Source: Enterocloster lavalensis (GTDB taxonomy: Bacteria; Bacillota; Clostridia; Lachnospirales; Lachnospiraceae). Taken from it: DNA of 64,000 bases. The notes under the pieces are model-generated. The model worked only from the letters and a program-made list of their open reading frames with translations. It did no database searches and had not been told where the DNA came from. Positions 56,053 through 64,000 of the stretch are shown here, piece after piece; position 1 is the stretch's first letter; each line of letters starts with the position of its first letter. The stretch spans positions 62,174 to 126,173 of the forward strand of contig NZ_CABJCG010000018.1 in assembly GCF_902364025.1 (NCBI RefSeq), written 5' to 3'. The position numbers and the translations under genes were made by a program.

Positions 56053-59000
56053 CTATCGCTTTTTCATTTCATTTCGGGCTGCAAACAGGATCAGACCTAT
56101 GCCTGCGGCCAGCAGGTAAACCCACCAGGATATACTGAGCCAGAAGCTTCTCGTCACATACAGCGCCACGCCTAGGGCCGTTCCCCCGGAAATGAACGCC
56201 CACCGGCGGCATTTCCCCGCGCAGGACGGCACCAGCACCGACAGGCAGACCCCTTCCAGAATCAGCGCGTCCGCCAGCCGGTTGGTGGCAAAGGCGTCAA
56301 GGGTCAGCGCCAGCAGGCAGAGACCGTACAGGCCCGTCTGCAGATTGTACATCCACCGGCTCTTTCCCCAGATGTTCTCCAGGCACCGGATATAGACCGC
56401 GGCGGGGATCAGGGAAATTTCCAGGCGGATAAGCTCCGGCCATGTGATAAAGGGCTGCGTCCAAAAAGCCAGCACCGCCAGCGCTCCGGCGGCGGTAAAC
56501 GCGGCCCGGCGCAGGGGTTTTAACGCCGCATACTGCAAGGTGCAGACGATCCCTGCCAGAATACAGGCAAAACGCCATTCCCGCCCGGGAGCCGCGATTC
56601 CCATCACCAGCAGGGCCGGGGCGGCCAGTACGCAGAACCAATCCAGACGCACGCCTGTCTTTTGCCGCTCATCCGCCTCCAGTATCCGCCATTTCACCCG
56701 CAGCAGCCCGCCGAAAATCAGCAGAAATGCCAGTGTTCCCCCATAAACGCGTTCTTCCCCGATCTGATAGCGGCTGATCAGAGCCGCCGGCAGCCAGAGC
56801 ACAGCAGCCGCGGTCAGAAGGTGCAGGTTCAAATTGCCCGTGCGGTAGGTCAGAACATAAACCGCAGCGAAGGCTGCCAGGCAGACGGGCAGGCAGGCCA
56901 GCTCCGGCCCAGTGCCCCGGTAGAATCCCATCATCACTGCCAGGTAAATCACCGTAAACCCGATTTGGAAAAAGCCTTCCATTTCCTGGGCCGGTTTTCT
57001 CACGCGCCGCAGCAGATATTCTGCGGCGAACACCGCCAGGACCACAAGCCGCCTCTGCACGGCAAGCTCCAGATACGGATAACAGGCCGTATTAACCCCT
57101 GCCAGTGCCAGAACGCATGCTCCGTAAACGGATATGGCGCGCGCCCTCTGTTCCTGCCCCCGGCTGCGGACAACCAGGTAAGCGGCCGTTACCAGGTAGA
57201 ACGGCTGCGCGGCCGACGGCCCCCGGAAATAATGAATCAAAAAGTACGCCGCTCCCAGACACGCTCCCAGAACCCCAAGTCCGATCTGCATGCGGTCGCG
57301 CTTCAGGATATCCCAGACCATAAAAATTACCAGGTAGGCCAGAAACAGTTCCTCGCAGCCAATTCCAAATATTCCCAGATTGACTTCCAATATGGAAGCC
57401 GCCAGGACCGGAAGCCCCAACGCCGCCAGCGGAAACGCCTGGCGCAGCGGCTTCACTCGCCGGGTCCAGGATTCCGCGGCCGCCGCGAAAGCCAGAACAG
57501 CTGCCGCCGCCATAAGATAACGGCTGCCGCTTCCGGCCCCCATCACGGCCCTGGCAAAGAGCAGCGCGGCGTCCCCAAAGGCCAGAGCGGTAAACAAAAG
57601 CTCCCCGGCCGGGCTTGCCAGCGGATGTTTGAACCGCCGCCCGAGCAGATACAGCCCGGAAAATACCAGGGCCGCGATGAGCAGATGCCGGTTTAAGCTC
57701 AGCGGCAGGTAAAAGATACCGTAGTTCAGAAACGCAGCCGTCATCAGGCTGTGCAGGCCGTTTAATGCCTCATTGCGGGACTTCAGGGCTTCCAGCGTGA
57801 TGTCCAGGGTCAGCAGGCCCATACAGATGAAGCCGTGGGCCGTCAGACCGCCGTCCGCGATTCCGGCCAGCAGTATTCCGCAAAACAGCAGCAGGCCCGC
57901 CACTCCACCCATGAGCCGCAGCGCTTCCCGGGCGGCGCTGTTCACCGGTCCGCGCTCCAGCAGGGCCAGGATCGCCAAACCGGCCGCCACGGTGTAAAGC
58001 CCGGCCGCCGCGGTATCCGGCGCAACAAGCCGCCACAGGCCCGCCAGGAGCTGCACGGAAAACATTGCAAGATATGCCTGACACATTTCCCCGGAATCCC
58101 CGCCGTTTCGGCCGGGGTTCAACCCCAGAAAGAGGTGAACGCCTGCCATCAGGAAGGCCGCCGCCGCGGTGGTAACCCCTGTGCCCAACACGATCAGCAC
58201 CAGGGCGCTGATTCCCCACAGATTGATGGTTGCGAACATGGGGAATATGCGCAGGATGCCGGGCAAAGCTGATTCTTTTTTCCTTCGCACGAGGAATTGC
58301 GCAGCCCCCGTCACAAGCAGGCCGTAGCAGGCCATGCCCAGGGCGAACCCCAGACGGCCGGGGTGGAAGGAAGCGGTCAAAAGCGCGGCCGCCACGGTGA
58401 GACCGGACAAGCAGCAGCCCGCGTAGACGGTTTCCGTAAATTTTCTAAGCCCCGCAAACAGCGCCAGCTCCGTAAACACCGTGCCAGCCAGAAGCAGCAG
58501 ATACCGGTTACGGCCGGTGAGCGAGAACTCCGGGCCAAGAAGCCGGAAGTACCCCACCGCCAGAACCGCCACAAACAGGAAGATGCTGCCCAGGATGTAG
58601 AACGCCTTCGAGGTTCCACGGATGTTCAGGCGGTGATCCGCGATGGCGCTGGCTCCGAAAAAGATTCCCGAAAATGCCAGGACCAGAACCACCTTGAACA
58701 GGTCCGGCAAAATCCGCCACGCCGTAGTTGCAAAAATCAGGCCCGCCAGAATCACAAACACCACGCCCACCACCAGCGCCACCGTTCCCTGCCGGATGGC
58801 GGGGGGAGCGTCTGGCCGGATAGGCGCCGGGGCGGGAGGCGTGTCTTGCCGCATAGGCGCCGGGGCAGGAGGCGTATCTTGCCGCATAGGCGCCGGGGCG
58901 GGTGGCGTATCTTGCCGCATAGGCGCCGGAGCGGAAGGCGTATCTTGTCGCATAAACGCCGGGGCGCCCCGGTCCGGTTCCACACACCCCACCGGTACAT

Positions 59001-59406
59001 ATGTTGCAGCTCCGCCGGAACCAGGGGCGGCCAGCGCCTCCTCCGCGGCCGGCAGAGGATATCCCTGCGCAAAATCCGGCGCGGACGGCGAATTCAGCCC
59101 ATCCCCAACCCCCTGTGGAACCGCAAAACCGTTTTCCGCTTCGCACGATACAGGTGCGCTCTCCGACGTGCGCTCCCAAACACGGTCTGGCACACGCTCC
59201 GGCGCATTTTCCGGCACACGCTCCGGCGCGCTCTCCCATGCATTCTCCGGCCTCCACGCCGCCCCCGCCCGCGCTGCGGCCAGCTCCCGGTTCAGCTCGT
59301 CAATCTTTCTCTTTTTCTGCCCGTTCAGCACGGCCAACACGATGATCGCGGCCAGCTCTGCAAACGGCAGCACCAAATATAATAAAAACAGAATCACAAT
59401 CGTCAT
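56053..59406 (-). CDS. Very large polytopic membrane protein with N-terminal proline repeats
   Basis: A 1117-aa protein. One N-terminal helix is followed by a Glu/Arg/Pro-rich cytosolic stretch with PER(V/A)PE repeats and at least four copies of the 13-residue unit MRQDTPPAPAPMR (about 155-205). About 30 hydrophobic segments then run to the C terminus without a recognisable catalytic motif. Composition and length recall DUF2157-like giant membrane proteins of Clostridia. AGGAGG six bases ahead selects the ATG at 59406. Monocistronic. No function proposed. Confidence 0.8.
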   Translation of the reverse strand: MTIVILFLLYLVLPFAELAAIIVLAVLNGQKKRKIDELNRELAAARAGAAWRPENAWESAPERVPENAPERVPDRVWERTSESAPVSCEAENGFAVPQGVGDGLNSPSAPDFAQGYPLPAAEEALAAPGSGGAATYVPVGCVEPDRGAPAFMRQDTPSAPAPMRQDTPPAPAPMRQDTPPAPAPMRQDTPPAPAPIRPDAPPAIRQGTVALVVGVVFVILAGLIFATTAWRILPDLFKVVLVLAFSGIFFGASAIADHRLNIRGTSKAFYILGSIFLFVAVLAVGYFRLLGPEFSLTGRNRYLLLLAGTVFTELALFAGLRKFTETVYAGCCLSGLTVAAALLTASFHPGRLGFALGMACYGLLVTGAAQFLVRRKKESALPGILRIFPMFATINLWGISALVLIVLGTGVTTAAAAFLMAGVHLFLGLNPGRNGGDSGEMCQAYLAMFSVQLLAGLWRLVAPDTAAAGLYTVAAGLAILALLERGPVNSAAREALRLMGGVAGLLLFCGILLAGIADGGLTAHGFICMGLLTLDITLEALKSRNEALNGLHSLMTAAFLNYGIFYLPLSLNRHLLIAALVFSGLYLLGRRFKHPLASPAGELLFTALAFGDAALLFARAVMGAGSGSRYLMAAAAVLAFAAAAESWTRRVKPLRQAFPLAALGLPVLAASILEVNLGIFGIGCEELFLAYLVIFMVWDILKRDRMQIGLGVLGACLGAAYFLIHYFRGPSAAQPFYLVTAAYLVVRSRGQEQRARAISVYGACVLALAGVNTACYPYLELAVQRRLVVLAVFAAEYLLRRVRKPAQEMEGFFQIGFTVIYLAVMMGFYRGTGPELACLPVCLAAFAAVYVLTYRTGNLNLHLLTAAAVLWLPAALISRYQIGEERVYGGTLAFLLIFGGLLRVKWRILEADERQKTGVRLDWFCVLAAPALLVMGIAAPGREWRFACILAGIVCTLQYAALKPLRRAAFTAAGALAVLAFWTQPFITWPELIRLEISLIPAAVYIRCLENIWGKSRWMYNLQTGLYGLCLLALTLDAFATNRLADALILEGVCLSVLVPSCAGKCRRWAFISGGTALGVALYVTRSFWLSISWWVYLLAAGIGLILFAARNEMKKR
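58795..58955 (-). repeat. Tandem repeats encoding RQDTPPAPAPM units
   Basis: Near-identical 39-bp units in frame within the 1117-aa gene, copies near 58830, 58870, 58909 and a diverged one near 58948. Copy number could vary by slippage. Confidence 0.8.
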
Positions 59407-59584
59407 ACCCATCCTCCTGTTTTGCCACTTGTCCTTTGTCTCTTTCTGTCCTTATTATACGGCATTTTCGTCCCCAAGGGCAGAGGTCATGCGTAACAAG
59501 CGCCCGTGACATTTGTCACGATTCCCCGAATCATACTGCAAAAAGCGCCGGGAAACAGAGGGTTCTGTCTCCCGGCGCGGCCGT

Positions 59585-61528
59585 CTACTGCTCCTTGTGG
59601 TATTTATCCTCATACATGGCCTTATCCGCACGGTCCAGCACATCGCTCAGGCTCCGGTCCGTCTCCGCGTCGTAAAACGCATATCCCACTGAAATCCCCG
59701 GCCGGAACCCCGAATAATGGCCAAAATGCTTCATCTCCCGTTTCAGCGCCGTCACTTCACCCCGCACCTCATCCGGCAGGCGGTTAACCAGCAGCACCAC
59801 AAACTCGTCGCCGCCGATCCGGTATACCTCCCCCCACGCAAACGTCTTGCGGATGGCCGCCGCCGCGTAGCGGATGTACTCGTCGCCCATATTGTGGCCG
59901 AACCGGTCGTTGGCCTGCTTTAAGCCGTTTAAATCGCACATCACCATACACAGAGATTTCCCGGCCTCCAACTCCTCATTGAAAGCCGCGGTCTCCCGCT
60001 CAAAGGCCATACGGTTCTTGACTCCGGTCATACCGTCGCAGTCCCGCTCCACCTCCAGCATCTTCTTCTGGCGCATCTCCTCCGTCACGTCCTCGATCAC
60101 TCCGACCGCAACCCCATTTCGCTCCTTCCGGCTGATCCGAATCCAGGACTCCTGGCCGCAGCTATCAAGCAGCAGCGTTCCGTCCTCATTTTCCGACTGT
60201 TCGTACAGCTCGCGCAGGTAAGCGCTAAACGCGTCCCGGTCCCGGGCGAATCTGCGCTCCTGCTCCCGGCTCAGCCGCAAAAGCCGCGGGACCTGCATGG
60301 TCATCAGCACCCGGTTGTTGTGCCGGCTCATCTCAAAGACGCCCACCGGAACCTCCGAAAGCTCCATAAGACGGGAATATTTGGTAAACCAGCGGCTGAT
60401 TACCAGAGCCAGCACAGTCCCCAGAAACAGGGAGACCAAAAAGGAAATCGCCAGAATCGTACTGATCTGCTGCGGAGACTTAAGCAGCTCGGAGCCGTCG
60501 ATCAGGCCGATGAGATACCATTTCTCCCCTGAAAACGGCGTATTGTTGTAGTACATTCCCATTTCATTGACGCCGGCGTACAGTTCCTTCTGTTCCCCGG
60601 TACCCTTCAGGCGGCAAATTCCGTTCGCCTCATCCACCAGGTCCAGCTCCAGCGGTTCTCCCTCCGAAAACACGCTCTTCTGAAGCGCCCCGTTCAGCAC
60701 GGATACCCGCAGCGGGCTGTCCTCCCCGTCCCTGGTGCCGATGATATAGCCGTAGGACTCGGGGCCCGGTCCCTGGGACGCCGGGAGATTTTTATAGAGA
60801 TGGTGAACGGATATCTCCACCCCGAACACGCCGATGGGATTGCCTTTTTTGTCGTCCAGCGGCACGGAATAGGTGATCACTTCCTCTGCGCCGGGCGCGG
60901 GCCTGAAGGGCTTGCTCCAATACCCTAACAGCTTGGTATCCTCCGTCAGCCCCACATTGCCGAAGGGCTTCCCGTAAAAATCGCTGTCGATTGCGTCTAA
61001 GTCCAGCCGGTAACCCCAGTTGGCGTCCGTCACCAGATGGAGCCTCTGCGCCACATTCCAGGGACCGTACAGCATGTAGGTGCTGGCGTTCCTCACGTCC
61101 GTGCGGTTGGGGTTGGCATTCCTGAAATACAGGGCCGCGTGATTGTTGGTCCCCGGCTCCACCTCGTTTAAAATCAGAAATGCCCCCGTGGTCTTGGTGT
61201 AGTACATGGAGTCGAGAACCACCGGAGCGATGCCCTCCAAAAGCTCATCCACGCTCCCGGCGGTCTCCCCGCCTTTAATCGCCTCATCGGTAAAATACTG
61301 GCGAATCTGCGCGGTATAATGCTCAAAATTCGTCCAGACCGAGATCATTTGGTTTTCCAGATTATCCGCCTGCCCGCTGACCTTTTCCGCGAAAATGGCA
61401 TAGGAATTCTCTTTTGAATGCCGGATCACGCCGCCCGCCACCAGCACAGCCCACATAACGATGCTCTGCAGGACAGCGGAAACAATAAACGCCAGAGCCA
61501 GCTTTTGCGCAATGGATTTACTCTTCAT
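59585..61528 (-). CDS. dCache-type diguanylate cyclase
   Basis: A 647-aa membrane sensor: helix at about 12-34, a large extracytosolic dCache-like domain (about 35-360, with YWSKPFRPAPGAEEVITYSVPL and GNPIGVFGVEISVHHLY), a second helix (about 365-390), a PAS-like stretch and a GGDEF domain (RDCDGMTGVKNRMAFE…YRIGGDEFVVLL). The GGDEF site is intact, so c-di-GMP synthesis is likely. No RxxD inhibitory site precedes it. Its start overlaps the solute-binding lipoprotein gene by 11 bp. Confidence 0.93.
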   Translation of the reverse strand: MKSKSIAQKLALAFIVSAVLQSIVMWAVLVAGGVIRHSKENSYAIFAEKVSGQADNLENQMISVWTNFEHYTAQIRQYFTDEAIKGGETAGSVDELLEGIAPVVLDSMYYTKTTGAFLILNEVEPGTNNHAALYFRNANPNRTDVRNASTYMLYGPWNVAQRLHLVTDANWGYRLDLDAIDSDFYGKPFGNVGLTEDTKLLGYWSKPFRPAPGAEEVITYSVPLDDKKGNPIGVFGVEISVHHLYKNLPASQGPGPESYGYIIGTRDGEDSPLRVSVLNGALQKSVFSEGEPLELDLVDEANGICRLKGTGEQKELYAGVNEMGMYYNNTPFSGEKWYLIGLIDGSELLKSPQQISTILAISFLVSLFLGTVLALVISRWFTKYSRLMELSEVPVGVFEMSRHNNRVLMTMQVPRLLRLSREQERRFARDRDAFSAYLRELYEQSENEDGTLLLDSCGQESWIRISRKERNGVAVGVIEDVTEEMRQKKMLEVERDCDGMTGVKNRMAFERETAAFNEELEAGKSLCMVMCDLNGLKQANDRFGHNMGDEYIRYAAAAIRKTFAWGEVYRIGGDEFVVLLVNRLPDEVRGEVTALKREMKHFGHYSGFRPGISVGYAFYDAETDRSLSDVLDRADKAMYEDKYHKEQ

Positions 61529-62957
61529 GTTCCTCCCCGGCCAGGACCTCGGACATTTTGGCCGTCAGCCCGGCATACCAGCTGCGGAAATTCTCCTCGC
61601 TCAGGAAATCCGCCAAAACAGCTTCTTCCTTCTCGCCGCTCTCCACCCGGAGGCGCAGCTCCTCCAGATCCAGGTTCACCTTTTGGGAGAGCGAATCGCC
61701 AAACAGCTGATTGGCGCTGTACGAATTCTCAAAACTCCGCTTGACATAAAATTCCTTGGTCTCCATGGCCTCAAATGCCGCGGCCACGCTTTTCTCCACC
61801 GCCAGGTTGTTATCCTCCGGGCGGACATACTTTAACAGCTCCGGAAGGGAGGAAAATGCCTCCCGTTCCACCGGAATATACCCCGTGGACACCGCAAACG
61901 CAGCGTTCTGCTCCGGGTCGGTAAACCATTTCATAAATTCCGCGGCCGCAAACTCATGGGCCTCATCCGAGGCGAACCCGCAGAGATTGGCGCCCCGCTG
62001 GGTCATCAACTCCGCCCTGCCCTCAAAGGTCGGGTACGGACGCACGGTGCACTCGATGGGATAACTCTCCGCTCCGCTCACAATCACGTCCTCGGGAAAA
62101 TACCCCGCGCCCGCAGACGAGCCGATGTAGGCCGTCAGATTTCCGCTTTTGATGCCGTCCTGGTTAAAGGTCTCGCTCCGGTACCAGCCCATCAGATGGG
62201 GGACATAGTAAACATCCCACACCCGTTTCGCCGCCTCCTGGGGGTAATCGAACACTACGCTGCCATTTTCCGGCCGGTAGGGCTCCCGCCCCAGCTGCAC
62301 CGCGGACAACAGGGCAAAATCGTTGTACGAGTTCATACCCAGAAACGGCTTTCCGCCCGACCACTGGTAGTAGGCCTCCGCCGTTTTTGCCAGCCCTTCC
62401 CAGGTGGAAAGTTCCGCCGGGTCCGCCCCTGTGGCCCGGGCAAACCGTGAATACTCCGTCTCGTTTACAAATAAAAGCTCCGTGGACTTGGCGATGGGCA
62501 GCATTTTCCGGGCTCCGTCCTCCTCCCAGATACCGTCCTGCAAAAATTCCGGCCGGTACTTCGCCAGGTCCTCCTCGCTGAAATAGTTTCTCAAATCCAT
62601 CAGCGGCGCGATCTGATCCAGACGGTAGGCGCTGTCGGGATAGGCGGTAAACAAATCCGGCAGCGGGTCCGAGCCGATCACCTGGTTCGCCGACCCGTAC
62701 AGGGCTTCATCCAGCTCGTCGCTGGCCCCGTAACCGTAGGCGTCCACAATGATGCCCTTCTCTTTTCCCACCGTATCGTTGAAGGTTTCGATGCATTTAT
62801 CAAACTCCACCTTGGCGTAGGCGTTGTAGGCGTGCCAGAGCGTGACAACCGTGGGGGCGGACGGATCCAGCGGCTGTTTTTGGCTGGAACATCCCGAAAC
62901 CGCCCCCAGCAGCGCCACAGCCGCCAGCACTGCCAATCGATTGAAAATTTTTTTCAT
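61518..62957 (-). CDS. Extracellular solute-binding lipoprotein paired with the cyclase
   Basis: A 479-aa family 1 solute-binding protein with lipobox (LLGAVSGC) and sugar-binding-protein pattern TVVTLWHAYNAYAKVEFDKCIETFN, LPDLFTAYPDSAYRL, FAAAEFMKWFTDPEQN. No ABC permease or ATPase gene is nearby. It overlaps the cyclase gene, so its likely role is to present a ligand to the dCache sensor rather than to import it (inference). AGGAGG precedes the ATG at 62957. Confidence 0.9.
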   Translation of the reverse strand: MKKIFNRLAVLAAVALLGAVSGCSSQKQPLDPSAPTVVTLWHAYNAYAKVEFDKCIETFNDTVGKEKGIIVDAYGYGASDELDEALYGSANQVIGSDPLPDLFTAYPDSAYRLDQIAPLMDLRNYFSEEDLAKYRPEFLQDGIWEEDGARKMLPIAKSTELLFVNETEYSRFARATGADPAELSTWEGLAKTAEAYYQWSGGKPFLGMNSYNDFALLSAVQLGREPYRPENGSVVFDYPQEAAKRVWDVYYVPHLMGWYRSETFNQDGIKSGNLTAYIGSSAGAGYFPEDVIVSGAESYPIECTVRPYPTFEGRAELMTQRGANLCGFASDEAHEFAAAEFMKWFTDPEQNAAFAVSTGYIPVEREAFSSLPELLKYVRPEDNNLAVEKSVAAAFEAMETKEFYVKRSFENSYSANQLFGDSLSQKVNLDLEELRLRVESGEKEEAVLADFLSEENFRSWYAGLTAKMSEVLAGEEHEE

Positions 62958-63197
62958 AATCCTCCTGTTCAGTCCTCCCGCGGACAACTCCGCGGACTTC
63001 TCTCCTGATCCGTTAATTTCATTATACCGAAGTGCTCATCGATTTACAATCGTTCTTTTCTCAACCTGCGCCAAAAAGGGCCATTCAGCAATCGCCCGCA
63101 GGCTTACGCCAGCGGCCCATTGCATTCAAATAAAATGCAGGCAGACGCCCTTTCCGCCCACCCGCATTTTATGTTAACCATCGGCCATCCGCCGCGC

Positions 63198-63860
63198 TCA
63201 GACCGTCTGTTGTTTCGCTTCCGCCAGCCGGGCGTAAAACTGGGGATAAAAATCCTCCTGCGCGCGGTACGGCGTCACAAAAAAGCAATTTAACAAATAC
63301 AAATTGAACTGCCGGGCCAGGTTCTCGTCCCCGGAGGCCTTGAGTATTTCCTGAGAATCCTTCAAAAAATAGTGCCAATCCGCAATATACGCCTCATGGG
63401 TTCCCACATCCGGCGTGTCGATCCACTTGCGCACCTTCACCTTGGAGCGGTTCTCCTTCCTGCACTCGTGGACCTGGAGAAAATAGGAAAATGAACGGTT
63501 CTCATACAGCCGTCCCAGCGGGAAAATCCGGCAGAAGCCTGGTCGGAAGGGATGGATCGAACAGCGCCCCTCCTGGTTCAAAAAGGCGCAGCGCTCCCCC
63601 GGCCCACTCATTTTCAGATTAGGCAGAATGATCCCGTCCACCACGTTGAGCTCCAGAGGACCTGCAAGCAGCTCCTGAAAGCCGCAATGGAGATTGGCCG
63701 TCAGGTGGAAAATATCCAGGGGGTCCAGCACAATGGAGCTGCCCATGCCCGTACAGCAGGCAAAGCACCCCCTACAGTCCCCGCAGTCCGCCCGGACCAT
63801 GTCGTTCAGGTTGTATAATCTGCCGTCGGAGATTTCGTTGAGATTGATGTGGCGTTCCAT
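63198..63860 (-). CDS. YkgJ-family cysteine cluster protein
   Basis: A 220-aa protein with the dense motif CGDCRGCFACC (about residues 26-36) followed by CAFLNQEGRCSIHPFRPGFCRIFP, the YkgJ/CxxCxxCC arrangement expected to bind zinc or an Fe-S cluster. A last conserved Cys lies in VHECR. The family's function is not established. The remaining 140 bp to the window end holds its promoter region and nothing else I recognise. Confidence 0.9.
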   Translation of the reverse strand: MERHINLNEISDGRLYNLNDMVRADCGDCRGCFACCTGMGSSIVLDPLDIFHLTANLHCGFQELLAGPLELNVVDGIILPNLKMSGPGERCAFLNQEGRCSIHPFRPGFCRIFPLGRLYENRSFSYFLQVHECRKENRSKVKVRKWIDTPDVGTHEAYIADWHYFLKDSQEILKASGDENLARQFNLYLLNCFFVTPYRAQEDFYPQFYARLAEAKQQTV

Positions 63861-64000
63861 AGGTCAGACTCCTTTTCTGAGGCATAATCGTTGTCTGTTG
63901 TATTGTAACCAGACGGGGATGAAAAGTCAACCGGAAAGCCGGAAAAGGATAGCGTCACTTTACTTTCGGAAACAAAAGGATAGAATTCACCCATATGGCA

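Overview
The window looks like a chromosomal segment of a GC-rich, spore-forming member of the Clostridia, most likely Lachnospiraceae. The evidence is strong AGGAGG-type ribosome binding sites, an LL-diaminopimelate aminotransferase (DapL) route to lysine and cell wall, a SpoIID-like protein and a CwlD-like amidase, an ANTAR regulator beside glutamine synthetase, and a class B sortase. This placement comes from gene content only. Most genes lie on the minus strand in short, tightly packed operons.

Layout. 1-3.8 kb is an AT-rich accessory patch: a broken copy of the gene at 3832-5082, an unknown two-gene module (316-aa protein plus four-helix membrane protein) behind a promoter carrying a perfect LexA-type SOS box, and a decayed IS4-family element with 27-bp terminal inverted repeats. 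3.8-8 kb holds the SpoIID-like gene, an FAD oxidoreductase, a cytidylate-kinase-like protein and a Nudix hydrolase. 8.1-12.6 kb is a beta-glucoside operon (licT, PTS EIIBCA, 6-phospho-beta-glucosidase) with its antiterminator target and terminator. 13-19.5 kb is a sigma-54 gene set: DUF1097 membrane protein, PAS/AAA+/HTH activator, C-N hydrolase, PgdA/cyclic-imidase-like deacetylase, a small CxxC protein and a G3E GTPase, with two clear -24/-12 promoters. It is read here as a candidate cyclic-imide/amide nitrogen-scavenging system with its own metallochaperone. 19.5-26.4 kb carries an amidase, an Lrp regulator, dapL, dapF, an ANTAR regulator, glnA and a second dapF-like gene that lacks both catalytic cysteines.

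26.5-37.2 kb contains an AraC regulator, a 52-bp tandem repeat ahead of an orphan branched-chain amino-acid-type lipoprotein, an amidohydrolase, ftsH with a long Gln/Gly/Pro-rich tail, pyrG, an unlisted 54-aa Cys-containing gene, and a polar amino-acid ABC transporter preceded by a structured leader with a terminator. 37.6-45.1 kb has sortase B, a triple-repeat protein divergent from a BTAD regulator, a MATE pump, a cyclophilin lipoprotein and a DUF2079 membrane protein. 45.2-49.6 kb is a TPP-riboswitch thiamine salvage operon (thiM, thiE, a HAD phosphatase, thiD, cytX). 49.7-52.6 kb is a De Ley-Doudoroff galactonate set (kdgK, aldolase, dgoD). 52.7-64 kb holds an EamA transporter, a two-component system, a very large membrane protein, a solute-binding lipoprotein/diguanylate cyclase pair and a cysteine-cluster protein.

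The best candidates for something undescribed are the SOS-boxed two-gene module (453-2181), the sigma-54 imidase/amidase/GTPase cluster (13.5-19.5 kb), the cysteine-less DapF paralog, and the structured leader at 36970-37207.
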